A DNA stretch of 49,204 nucleotides from Pantoea eucrina (GTDB taxonomy: Bacteria > Pseudomonadota > Gammaproteobacteria > Enterobacterales > Enterobacteriaceae): assembly GCF_002095385.1 (NCBI RefSeq), contig NZ_MIPP01000026.1, positions 1-49,204 on the forward strand. Direction: 5' to 3'. This document shows positions 9,674-17,872 of the stretch, in pieces. Under the pieces are notes generated by a model that did no database searches, had not been told where the DNA came from, and was given only the letters and a program-made list of their open reading frames with translations. A program made the translations under genes and the position numbers. Position 1 is the first letter of the stretch. Each line of letters opens with the position of its first letter.

Positions 9674-12211
9674 ATGCCCCTGACAGGACGTTCGGGCTCA
9701 TTCGCCGTTGCGGATTCGCTCAATCACTATCTGCTCGCCTTTGAAAGCTGCGAGATCGTTGCAGACGTTAAATCTTTCGAAGGGCGAGAGTCCCTTAGCC
9801 AGCCCTATCGATTTATCATCCGCTTTACTTCATCCGTTCAGGATATACCACCTGAGAAAGTGATGATGCAGCCGGCAGTTTTTATGATGCGGGCCTGTTC
9901 CACGGCGTGCTCCCTCTTTCGGCCTGCTAAGGATCGCTGGCACACATTACGCAAAATTTATGGGGTTATCACCCGCCTTTCCCATATATCAACCAGCGTT
10001 GACGAATCAACGTATGAAGTCACACTCGAACATCCTCTGGCGCTGATGTCCAGCACGCACCGGTACGCTATCTATCAGCGGACGTCTGTTCCCGAGCTCG
10101 TCAATTCTGTCCTGAAGTCGCACGGCTTTAGGGATTATGAGATTGACATGAGCCTGCTGCAGTGGCGTTACCCCAGGCGTGAGATGATCGTTCAGTGGGG
10201 AGAGAGTGACCTGAGTTTTATCCGGCGTCTGCTTTCTGAAGTCGGGATCTGGTTCCGCTTCTGCAAACATGAAACTGCTGAAGAGATCACCGTCATCGTA
10301 TTTGCCGATCAGCAGGCAGGCTACCTATCTGGCGCGAAAATTCAGTCGCTGCCCGGAGCAGGGTTAACAGGCGATACCCTGACAATATGGCAGATGCGCT
10401 GCCACTCAGCGGTGGTGCCTGCATCGGTACGTACGCGCAATTACGACTACCGGCAAAGCCGGCTTATTCCGCCGGAACATGAGGCGGACATGAGCGGTGA
10501 AGCTCCCTACACCACAGGCAGCGATTATCACTACGCTGATATTCAGCATAGCACGGGCGATCGGTGGAGCAGCATTCAGGGCGGAGATGCTGAAACAGCC
10601 TGGCACTATGCCCGCATCCGCCATGAGCGCCATCTGTCCGGCCGGACGTGTCTGGAAGCCATCACTGACGATCCCGCACTGCAGCCGGGCATGGTGGCTG
10701 AAATCGACGGCGAGCAGCCTGAAGCATTTATGTCCGGCTTTCTTATCGTTGAGAGCGTCTGCCGCGCAAGCCGGGCAACAGGCTATCAGACGGCACTCAG
10801 CGGTATTCCCTGTAGTGAGCGCGCCGCTTTCCGGCCGGAGCGCCTGCCAAGACCGGTTATCTCAGGAACGATTCCCGCCCGCGTCTCCGGCAGCGTTATG
10901 AACGATAGCCTTGCCCGTCCCGATAGTCAGGGGCGCTATCGGGTGAAATTCAGTTTTGATCTCGCCAGCTGGGAGAAAGGCAGGGAAAGCATGCCTGTCC
11001 GTCTGGCCCGCATCTACGCAGGCGATAAGTATGGCGTGCATTTTCCGCTGCTGGACAACACGGAGGTGGCAATCGCATTTGAAAGTGGCGATCCCGAGCG
11101 GCCTTACATTGCCCATGTATTGCATGACGCGCTAAATCCGGACGTCGTTAACGATAGTAACAGCACGCGCAATGTTATCCGGACAAAGGGGAAGAACAAA
11201 ATCCGGCTGGAAGATGCGGCAGGCAATGAGCACATCAAGCTATCAACCGAGTTCGGCAAAACGCAGCTTAACCTCGGTCATATGGTCGATACCGGTCGCA
11301 AAGCACGCGGTAAAGGCGCAGAGTTGCGCACCGATCATCACGCCACCGTGCGTGCCGCAAAGGGGATCTACCTGACGACCGCCGCGCAGACCGGTGCACG
11401 CGGAACGCTGCTGGAGATGACCGACGCGATCGCGCATCTGGAGCAGGCGCTCAGCATAGCTTACAGCCTGCAGTCGTCGGCCGCCGGGGCCGGCGCTGAC
11501 GGCGCTGACACTGCCCCGCAGCAGGCGCTGCAGCAGGCCGTTTCCGGGCTGGCGCAGCCGGGCATTCTCTCCTGGGGTGAAGCGGGTATTGCACAGGCAA
11601 CACCTGAAAGCCTCCATCTCGCCGCCGGTAAAGATGCGGTGATCACCGCCGGCAGTAACGGCAGCGTCAGCGTGTTCAAACGTCTTTCTGTCGCGGCGGG
11701 CCAGGGAATTTCCGCCTTTGTGCGCAGGCTTGGCATCAAACTGATTGCCGCGTCTGGCGATATCACGCTTCAGGCGCAGCGCGGCCAGCTGGCGGCGCTT
11801 GCCGATCGGAACATGCAGATCGCCAGCGTCAACGGAGAGCTTCAGATAAGCGCCAAAAAAGGCCTGTATCTGCACTGCGGCGGCGGCGGGATCCGCCTGC
11901 ACCCGAACGGCGGCGTAGAGATATTCTCGCCGGCGCACATTGAGCAGAAAGCGCCGACTCTTGTTTATCAGAAGGGGGAACCAGCAAAAATTGTCGATCC
12001 GCTGTTTAAAGATAACCCGCTGGCGCGCGGTGTACGCCTGTACCGAAACGGCGACCGGAAACACCCGCTGGTCAGCCAGCCCTTCCGCGTTACCCGGCCG
12101 GACGGCAGCACGGTGGAGGGTATCACCGATGCTGCCGGGCACTCTCCGCTGCTGGATCTTGCAGAGACCGAACAGCTGGTTGTTACGCTTATCAGGGAGG
12201 CAAAGCGATGA
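9674..12211 (+). CDS. vgrG: Type VI secretion spike protein VgrG with C-terminal extension
   Basis: An 845-residue trimeric spike protein that caps the Hcp tube of the type VI secretion system and carries effectors into target cells. The gp27-like N-terminal part covers about residues 1-375. The gp5-like OB fold follows at about 390-470 (PDSQGRYRVKFSFD, then DPERPYI). A Gly-rich DUF2345/beta-helix needle lies at about 629-756 with regular repeats such as SGDITLQAQRGQ and GELQISAKKG. Residues about 769-845 are an extra domain resembling the transthyretin-like tail that binds phospholipase effectors in some VgrGs. No tssB/C/K/L/M or hcp lies nearby, so this is an orphan vgrG. The ribosome site is AAGGA, and the stop overlaps the next gene's start by 4 bases (ATGA), which suggests coupling with the effector. 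Confidence 0.95.
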   Translation: MPLTGRSGSFAVADSLNHYLLAFESCEIVADVKSFEGRESLSQPYRFIIRFTSSVQDIPPEKVMMQPAVFMMRACSTACSLFRPAKDRWHTLRKIYGVITRLSHISTSVDESTYEVTLEHPLALMSSTHRYAIYQRTSVPELVNSVLKSHGFRDYEIDMSLLQWRYPRREMIVQWGESDLSFIRRLLSEVGIWFRFCKHETAEEITVIVFADQQAGYLSGAKIQSLPGAGLTGDTLTIWQMRCHSAVVPASVRTRNYDYRQSRLIPPEHEADMSGEAPYTTGSDYHYADIQHSTGDRWSSIQGGDAETAWHYARIRHERHLSGRTCLEAITDDPALQPGMVAEIDGEQPEAFMSGFLIVESVCRASRATGYQTALSGIPCSERAAFRPERLPRPVISGTIPARVSGSVMNDSLARPDSQGRYRVKFSFDLASWEKGRESMPVRLARIYAGDKYGVHFPLLDNTEVAIAFESGDPERPYIAHVLHDALNPDVVNDSNSTRNVIRTKGKNKIRLEDAAGNEHIKLSTEFGKTQLNLGHMVDTGRKARGKGAELRTDHHATVRAAKGIYLTTAAQTGARGTLLEMTDAIAHLEQALSIAYSLQSSAAGAGADGADTAPQQALQQAVSGLAQPGILSWGEAGIAQATPESLHLAAGKDAVITAGSNGSVSVFKRLSVAAGQGISAFVRRLGIKLIAASGDITLQAQRGQLAALADRNMQIASVNGELQISAKKGLYLHCGGGGIRLHPNGGVEIFSPAHIEQKAPTLVYQKGEPAKIVDPLFKDNPLARGVRLYRNGDRKHPLVSQPFRVTRPDGSTVEGITDAAGHSPLLDLAETEQLVVTLIREAKR

Positions 12212-14352
12212 CTCATCACACCTCAAAAAACAGCGCCTTTAACGATCCGGAACTGGGCAGCTTCATCGGCCTTAATCGCGATACCGCCGGCGGTATGCTG
12301 ATGCAGGAGTTTCCTGTAAACAGCCCCCTGCCCTGTATTGTTATTCTTGTACACGGCGTCAACGACATCGGCGAAGCTTACGAAACGCAGGAGAAAGGGA
12401 TTATTGCCGGGCTGAATACCCGACTGGCGCGCGACGACATGTACCCGCACCAGTGGAGTGAAATTGAGGGATTAACCGACCTGAAAGATGCGCCAAAGCG
12501 CGTGACGGCCAGCGGGCGATCGCCGGTTATTCCGTTCTACTGGGGCTATCGCCCGGTCGATCGTGAAACCTATAACGCAGACCAGCGGCGCTACCGTGAT
12601 GAGGTCGCCCGCCTCGGGCTGGAAACAGTTCTCCCCTACGATGCGTTTCAGGAAGATGATCCGGTACGGCTGAAAAAGCTGAACGCTGAGGGACGCGGCT
12701 TCTGCAACGATAACTACGGCAACGTGCTGAACCTGGCAGCAGCGAAGAATGGCGGCACCTTTGCTAACGCAACCACCTGCATTCCTGACATGCTGGGGCC
12801 CGGCGCGAACGGCGGGGCCATCTGGATGGCGGGGATCTACAGCCGCAAACTTAACGGCGGGGACTTTACCCACCCGATTTATGGCAATCCGCACCGCATT
12901 TATCAGTTTTTTGCTGCTCAGCGGCTGGCAGATCTGATTCTGGAAATCAGAAAGAACCCCAGTACACGTCACGACACCATCAATATAGTGGCGCACAGCC
13001 AGGGCACCATCATTACCATGCTGGCGAATATGCTGGTCAGGCAACAGGTAGCTGATTATCCGGTTGCCGACTGCGCCATCCTCTGCCACTCCCCCTACTC
13101 ACTTGATCCGCGGCTCATGGAAAATATGCTGCCCGGCAAGCAGCAGACGTCGCACGGGCGTCAGGAGACGCTGCGTAATTTCTGCCGGCTGATGGCCACA
13201 AATCCAAAGTATGACGCCACGGGTTGCTACCGGCCGGAGTTTGTCACAGCCATGTACCACGATACCACGCTGTGGCGCAAACACCGCTGGAGCAGCGATC
13301 CCCGCTACAGCCGCAATAACTACGGCCGGGTTTATAACTATTTCTGCCCGAATGACGGCACGGTGTCGCTGTCCAGTGTGCAGGGCATCGGCTGGCGCGG
13401 TATTCCTGATACGCTCGCCGGCGGCATACCCAATCTCTATCAGCGCGCGTTCTGTCAGCACCACAGTACGGGCGGTAACGCGTCCGGTGCGCCTTTCAAA
13501 AAGCCTGCTTTCCGGCCCGGTGATTTTACGTATGACGGCTGGCCCACTAACGTGGCCTATCCAATGGAAAGCGGCGTGACTGAAAACGCCGAGGCCCTGC
13601 CTGAAGTGATAGAGCTGACCCTGATGGGGCACGATCGCAGCGGGGACATGAAATATAAAACGGGCGTTGGAGGCGAAGATCGCTATATCGACTACTCCGC
13701 CCGCGAGTATGAGAACGCCTGGCAGGTGACAGAGTTTCGTCCGGCGATCGGATTTGTTTATCCGCATCGCTCCGGTCAGCTGCTGTCTGAAACCGAGCTG
13801 GCTGCGGTCAACCGGTATTACGGCACCGCGTTTGTCTCCGGTCGCGTGGTCGGCAGCAGCACGCAGCGCTACCAGCTGAAGCGGCGTAAAACAAGCGAAG
13901 AAATCAACGAGATGGAAAAATATGGCGATCCGGTGAGGTTCAGCCAGCACTCTTCAATAGTGATGGATCAGAACGTGCAGGAAAAGGCTGTTGCCTACGA
14001 CCTCGCCATCGGTAACTGCATGGCCTTTGAAGATCCCGCCTTCTGGCTCAATCTGCGCAAGCGTGCAGACTGGCGGCACGAGTTTAATCCGGATGCAAAA
14101 ACAAAAAATTATCATAAAACCGGCATTCTGGATTTGGAAGAAACCAAACAATTTATGAATAAACCGGATCAAACTTTGCCGGTTGGTGAGTTCGGCGTGG
14201 TGAATGATTATGGTCCGAAAACGTGCGTAGAGCCCGCCCGGCATCCGGAGGTGCATCATAAAGAAGTGCCTGTACATCAGTGGGGCATGCCGGAGCCGGC
14301 AGGCTATCGCGATGTGCCGGCAAAGAAAAAAGCGGAGGGAACGATATGGTGA
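12208..14352 (+). CDS. Tle3-like T6SS phospholipase effector (alpha/beta hydrolase, DUF3274-type C-terminus)
   Basis: A 714-residue protein with no signal peptide, predicted to be an antibacterial lipase delivered on the neighbouring VgrG. The alpha/beta-hydrolase features are an oxyanion-type VILVHG (H49-G50), the nucleophile elbow AHSQG with Ser264, and a candidate catalytic Asp383 in PNDGTVS. The first elbow position is Ala rather than the usual Gly of GxSxG. The C-terminal half, with many charged stretches, matches the general layout of Tle3/DUF3274 proteins; I cannot place the catalytic His with certainty. It overlaps vgrG by 4 bases, and the next gene (putative immunity) starts inside its last codons. 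The substrate (phospholipid) is inferred from the family, not visible in the sequence. Confidence 0.83.
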   Translation: MTHHTSKNSAFNDPELGSFIGLNRDTAGGMLMQEFPVNSPLPCIVILVHGVNDIGEAYETQEKGIIAGLNTRLARDDMYPHQWSEIEGLTDLKDAPKRVTASGRSPVIPFYWGYRPVDRETYNADQRRYRDEVARLGLETVLPYDAFQEDDPVRLKKLNAEGRGFCNDNYGNVLNLAAAKNGGTFANATTCIPDMLGPGANGGAIWMAGIYSRKLNGGDFTHPIYGNPHRIYQFFAAQRLADLILEIRKNPSTRHDTINIVAHSQGTIITMLANMLVRQQVADYPVADCAILCHSPYSLDPRLMENMLPGKQQTSHGRQETLRNFCRLMATNPKYDATGCYRPEFVTAMYHDTTLWRKHRWSSDPRYSRNNYGRVYNYFCPNDGTVSLSSVQGIGWRGIPDTLAGGIPNLYQRAFCQHHSTGGNASGAPFKKPAFRPGDFTYDGWPTNVAYPMESGVTENAEALPEVIELTLMGHDRSGDMKYKTGVGGEDRYIDYSAREYENAWQVTEFRPAIGFVYPHRSGQLLSETELAAVNRYYGTAFVSGRVVGSSTQRYQLKRRKTSEEINEMEKYGDPVRFSQHSSIVMDQNVQEKAVAYDLAIGNCMAFEDPAFWLNLRKRADWRHEFNPDAKTKNYHKTGILDLEETKQFMNKPDQTLPVGEFGVVNDYGPKTCVEPARHPEVHHKEVPVHQWGMPEPAGYRDVPAKKKAEGTIW

Positions 14353-15098
14353 CGTTATGGAAACACATTGTAATTACAGCGCTGGCAGCTTTGATTGTGC
14401 TGACTGCCAGCGGCTGCAGCGGCAAGCCGCTGAAGAAACGGCAGATGCCGGTGCAGGTGGTGTACCGCTTTGACGACCACCGCTGGCTGGAGCTGCACGG
14501 GGTCGCCTGCGAGGGCGCCCTGTGGTTTGTGGATGAGAAGCGCGATATCCGCAGTGAGGTATCGTCGCAGTTTTATCGCATCTTTACCAAGCCCTACATC
14601 AACGCCTCCGAACGCTACATCGCTGTTCCATGGTGGAACTCTTCCGGCATGACAATTTCACGAGATTATGGTCGCACATGGATGTCTTCAACCGTAAAAG
14701 GCCGTGAAGATGACGAAGCGGGTTCTGATTCTCCCGCATACGAAAACATCGCTTCCCTGACCGTGGTCAACGACCAGGGATTTCTGCTGACGAAGCAGGG
14801 ACACCTCTATATGTCCTCTCACCCTTTTGACGATCCGCGCATCATGCCGGGCGGAGAAGGGATTAACTACAGCTATACATTTAAAGGCAAAGTTTACTAT
14901 GACCGGCTGGACGCTATTCGTCCTGGCAAAGGTGAGAACGTTTCGCGCTGGGGTCTCCTTTATATCGACCCCCGCATCCTGCCAGTAAGAATGGAGCAGT
15001 ATTACGCCAACTTCCAGAATCTGCCGACCCGGGTGCCGGAGGTAAAGGGCTATACGGGCTGGACCCGCATGCAGTGCGATATGAAGGCGGGAATGTGA
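14346..15098 (+). CDS. Tli3-like T6SS immunity lipoprotein
   Basis: A 250-residue predicted lipoprotein. A short basic start and hydrophobic helix run into a lipobox-like TASGC with Cys24 as the acylation site; Ser at +2 favours the outer membrane. The box has Ala rather than Leu at -3, so it is slightly atypical. Immunity proteins of Tle lipases are commonly periplasm-facing lipoproteins encoded directly beside the effector, and this gene begins 7 bases before the effector stop with a strong GGAGGGA ribosome site. The most likely job is to neutralise the Tle3-like enzyme in the periplasm. An in-frame upstream ATG at 14280 would put the helix far from the N-terminus, so 14346 is preferred. 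The immunity role is inferred from position and lipoprotein character. Confidence 0.78.
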   Translation: MVTLWKHIVITALAALIVLTASGCSGKPLKKRQMPVQVVYRFDDHRWLELHGVACEGALWFVDEKRDIRSEVSSQFYRIFTKPYINASERYIAVPWWNSSGMTISRDYGRTWMSSTVKGREDDEAGSDSPAYENIASLTVVNDQGFLLTKQGHLYMSSHPFDDPRIMPGGEGINYSYTFKGKVYYDRLDAIRPGKGENVSRWGLLYIDPRILPVRMEQYYANFQNLPTRVPEVKGYTGWTRMQCDMKAGM

Positions 15099-15148
15099 TT
15101 TCATTTGCACAAAAATAAATTTAACAGGACAGAGAGTAAGGATATTTC

Positions 15149-15403
15149 ATGGATGGCGTTATTCGACTGGGAGACCGCCTGTCGGCGGGAGGCTATGTTA
15201 CTGAAGCTTCAGGAGAGATGTTCGATGGTAAGCCGGTAATGCTGATCGGCGACAAAGCGCGGTGCAGTCAGCATGGTGAAACCGCTGCTGCTGAAGGGCA
15301 TCCTGCCTGGATCATGAACGGCCGTCACGTTGTGACCCATCGTTGCAAAGTGGCGTGCGGATGCCTGCTATTAAGCTCTTTGCCCGAAGCAGGAGTGCGA
15401 TAA
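15149..15403 (+). CDS. PAAR-domain T6SS spike tip protein
   Basis: An 84-residue single-domain PAAR protein that sharpens the VgrG spike and can anchor effectors. It shows the family pattern: MDGVIRLGD at the start, GDKARCSQHG in the middle, EGHPAWIMNGRHVV, and the ending HRCKVACGC-LLSSL, which supplies His/Cys residues for the tip zinc. There is no N-terminal transmembrane region or C-terminal toxin extension, so it is a plain tip rather than an evolved effector. The ribosome site is AAGGA. Its TAA stop touches the ATG of the next gene, placing that 474-residue membrane protein in the same operon. Confidence 0.92.
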   Translation: MDGVIRLGDRLSAGGYVTEASGEMFDGKPVMLIGDKARCSQHGETAAAEGHPAWIMNGRHVVTHRCKVACGCLLLSSLPEAGVR

Positions 15404-16828
15404 ATGAAATATTTCTGGAAGCCGTTGCTCTCTTGTCCGGAGAAAACGGAAATACGCTTTCCCCGTCTGTTTACGATAGCTGCAGGTATTGTGGCCCTTA
15501 TATTGATGCTGATGTTCAGTGCCCTGACGCTTGAGAATGCGCAGCTAACGCTCAGCATGCTTATCTGGCGATTACTGGCGCTCCCTGTTGCGGTCTGCAT
15601 GACGGTTGTTTCGCTATGCTTTATTTTTTTCAACATTCTCTGTTGCTGGCGTCTTTTGATGCAGCTTGCGTACTGCGGTGTTGAATCAGACTGGCAATCA
15701 CGGGCTTCTGAATGGACGCTGCTGGCTGAACACACCTCAATCTTTCCGGTTGATAACGCAGCCCTGAAAATGCTCGGACTTGAGGGGAAAATGCCGGTGG
15801 ATGGCGATATTCCCCTCAGGCTTTCCGTTGAGGATGATGAAAGGTCAGGCATGGGACGGATGCTGGTCACAGTGCAGCGCCTGCTGGAACAGCTGGATCT
15901 GACACAGATTGACGCCATCACCGAACGTCCTGAACTGTTTCTCTACATGGGTAATACAGCAGGATCTGTTCGCGATGACATCACATCGCTGGTCCGCTCT
16001 TTCCATGCCGCATTCCGCCATGCCAGCTTTCACTATTTTGACGACATGCCTGAACTGTCACTGGTTCAGCAGTGGACAGACGGGTCGTTTAACGGATTTC
16101 GTCTGCTGTTAATTGCCGAACTGCATGATGGCGATAATCGTAACTTTTGTGAATATGCCTGTGCACTGCTCTTTTCCCGCTACCGGCAAATAAGCGGAAA
16201 CAGAGTGCCGGTCTGCTGTTTTAAAGGAATGAGCGCTCAAATTTATAACCTTGAGCGCAGGATTAATGCACTGCTGTCTGCCGGGCAAGTCAGGCCCGCT
16301 GACCTGCGGCACGTCTGGACCAGCGATCTGCAGGGAGAAAGTCTTAATTTGCTGAAAAATTCCCTGGCGGAGAACAATGCAGGAATTAACGTCCGGAGCT
16401 GGCAAAATATGCGGATAGCCGATACCTGGACGACGGGCTATCAGTGGCTGATGATGGACTGGGCAGCCATGGCAGTTCGTAACGGAGAACGTGCTCAGCT
16501 GCTGGCAGCAAGGGAGAAGAGAGGCGAGCAAATCACGTTTCTTCAAATGAACGGGAAACTTGCCCGGCCCGAGGACAATTACAGCCCTGCCTACATCAAA
16601 AGTCTCAAAAAGAGCGGCAGTCTGCTTGGCTGCAGTTTTATACTTGCCACCTCTCTGCTGCTTATGACAATCAGTATCGAGGTGGGATGGAGCTTTGAAA
16701 AAGATTTCTTTACCCGCAGCGCAGTATTTATCATGCCGATAATCTTAACGCTTTTATCTATCGGGTTTATGCTCGGGAAAAGTTATAAAAAAGAAGCTGA
16801 GCTGAACAGATATTATGATTACGAATAA
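15404..16828 (+). CDS. Unrecognised four-helix membrane protein encoded directly after PAAR
   Basis: A 474-residue protein I cannot assign to a family. Two hydrophobic segments lie near the N-terminus (about 22-43 and 53-80, the second Cys-rich) and two near the C-terminus (about 406-426 and 438-458). Between them is a soluble domain of roughly 320 residues. If both ends have paired helices, the central domain and both termini lie on the same side of the inner membrane, probably the cytoplasm given the basic KSYKKEAELNR tail. The start follows the PAAR stop with no gap, so it is translated from the same message. It could be a T6SS accessory or loading factor, a second immunity protein, or an effector. 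The gene is visibly more AT-rich than the core genes to its right. Confidence 0.75.
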   Translation: MKYFWKPLLSCPEKTEIRFPRLFTIAAGIVALILMLMFSALTLENAQLTLSMLIWRLLALPVAVCMTVVSLCFIFFNILCCWRLLMQLAYCGVESDWQSRASEWTLLAEHTSIFPVDNAALKMLGLEGKMPVDGDIPLRLSVEDDERSGMGRMLVTVQRLLEQLDLTQIDAITERPELFLYMGNTAGSVRDDITSLVRSFHAAFRHASFHYFDDMPELSLVQQWTDGSFNGFRLLLIAELHDGDNRNFCEYACALLFSRYRQISGNRVPVCCFKGMSAQIYNLERRINALLSAGQVRPADLRHVWTSDLQGESLNLLKNSLAENNAGINVRSWQNMRIADTWTTGYQWLMMDWAAMAVRNGERAQLLAAREKRGEQITFLQMNGKLARPEDNYSPAYIKSLKKSGSLLGCSFILATSLLLMTISIEVGWSFEKDFFTRSAVFIMPIILTLLSIGFMLGKSYKKEAELNRYYDYE

Positions 16829-17021
16829 AACATACTGTACGGTTTCAGCAACCGCGTCTGAAATCCTTATGTCACTGTATTGTTAATTCAGATAGCTGAG
16901 CCGCTATTGTTAACAGAGCGGCGAAAAACTGCGACGGCGACCCTCAGGCAGTCGTGTCCCAAATCTGTCCCATGCTGAAAAAATGAAAGCTGGCGGAGTG
17001 GCGTAACTGCTTGATTTGACT

Positions 17022-17098
17022 TGGCGCGCCCTACAGGATTCGAACCTGTGACCTACGGCTTAGAAGGCCGGTGCTCTATCCAGCTGAGCTAAGGGCGC
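17022..17098 (-). tRNA. argU: tRNA-Arg (anticodon UCU)
   Basis: A 77-base cloverleaf on the minus strand with an encoded CCA end. The acceptor stem GCGCCCU pairs with AGGGCGC, the discriminator is G, the anticodon loop is CUUCUAA (UCU, reading AGA/AGG), and the T arm carries GGTTCGAATCC. Position beside folD matches E. coli argU, the integration site of prophage DLP12. Its 3' end faces the accessory region to the left. Confidence 0.97.
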
Positions 17099-17114
17099 TG
17101 AGGAGTTGGGTCGG

Positions 17115-17142
17115 ATTATACGTCGGGAAGCGGGTACGTCAA
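17115..17142 (-). promoter_or_regulatory. argU promoter
   Basis: On the minus strand TTGACG (17137-17142), a 16-base spacer and a perfect TATAAT (17115-17120) end 16 bases before the tRNA. A C-rich discriminator (CCGACCC) follows, as is usual at stringently controlled stable-RNA promoters. Confidence 0.85.
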
Positions 17143-17193
17143 CGTTTTTGCCGTTTCTGTGCAGCGGAGTGCTGCGGGAATAACCAATTTGCA

Positions 17194-17697
17194 TCAATGG
17201 CGTTTGCGCCATTCGCTGAGCGACACGAGATTACTGGTGCCGGTGGATTCCCCTTCCAGCTCAATCCCTTGTGGCGTAAAGCGCGCATTATATTGCTCAC
17301 GCCGCGCGTGCAGCTCCTGGCTGTCCGGCTCCAGCTGGCGCAGAAAGCCCAGCGCGAGCAGCAGCTGCTGGCGGCTGATGAGTGCCGGGAAACCGGCGCG
17401 GCTGAGGATCGCATGCCAGCGCTGGCTGTTCTCCTCGCTGCCGTCAACAATCAGTACCTGCCAGATCAGCAGTACCGCTGCGCCATTGTGCAGATGCGTT
17501 TCGTTATCGCGGCTGAGGTAGTCGGTGAACTCTTTCGCCGCCTCTTTCCCCATCATCGAGAGCATTGACTCCACCTGTACCGGCGGCAGCTGCAGCCGCT
17601 TGCTGAGCCGCTGGGCAGCGTGACGTGAGGCGGCGGTGATCAGCTGAAATCCAGCCACAAACACCACTGCCAGAGTGGCAAGCATTATCCAGATCAT
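17194..17697 (-). CDS. DUF1198 family (YicN-like) membrane-anchored protein
   Basis: A 167-residue protein of unknown function. It begins MIWIMLATLAVVFVAGF, a single N-terminal membrane helix, followed by a basic stretch and a cytoplasmic helical domain (VESMLSMMGKEAAKEF, VLLIWQVLIVDGSEEN, LALGFLRQLEPD). These segments resemble E. coli YicN, the DUF1198 prototype, as I recall it. I chose the ATG at 17697 because the family starts at MIWIM; an in-frame ATG at 17748 would add 17 residues before the helix. It lies between folD (divergent) and argU (same strand). The C-terminus is longer than I recall for YicN. Confidence 0.8.
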   Translation of the reverse strand: MIWIMLATLAVVFVAGFQLITAASRHAAQRLSKRLQLPPVQVESMLSMMGKEAAKEFTDYLSRDNETHLHNGAAVLLIWQVLIVDGSEENSQRWHAILSRAGFPALISRQQLLLALGFLRQLEPDSQELHARREQYNARFTPQGIELEGESTGTSNLVSLSEWRKRH

Positions 17698-17759
17698 TAC
17701 ATCGTTCCCAGAGTGTCCTGCAGATATCATACCCATGCAGGCTGGCACGCGTCACCACG

Positions 17760-17784
17760 AAAAAAGCCTGAAAGCGCGCAGGCT
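17760..17784 (-). terminator. Rho-independent terminator pointing left
   Basis: On the minus strand AGCCTG pairs with CAGGCT around an 8-base loop, followed by six T. It sits between divergent folD and the DUF1198 gene, with no minus-strand gene upstream of it, so it may stop antisense transcripts from folD or act in the DUF1198 leader. Confidence 0.55.
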
Positions 17785-17872
17785 GCTGAAACTGTGACTG
17801 ACAGCTGCCCGCGCTTCTGCCAGAATAGGCACCATCCCCGATTTAACTCTCTACAGATGGATTTCCTCTCTG

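Noticed and set aside
11243..12226. A 327-codon minus-strand frame inside vgrG
   Set aside because: Antisense to the well-supported VgrG needle and tail; no family resemblance.
16829..17021. A second tRNA or a copy of the argU 3' end marking an att site
   Set aside because: No stretch resembling the argU T arm and acceptor end recurs here or elsewhere in the window that I could find by eye.
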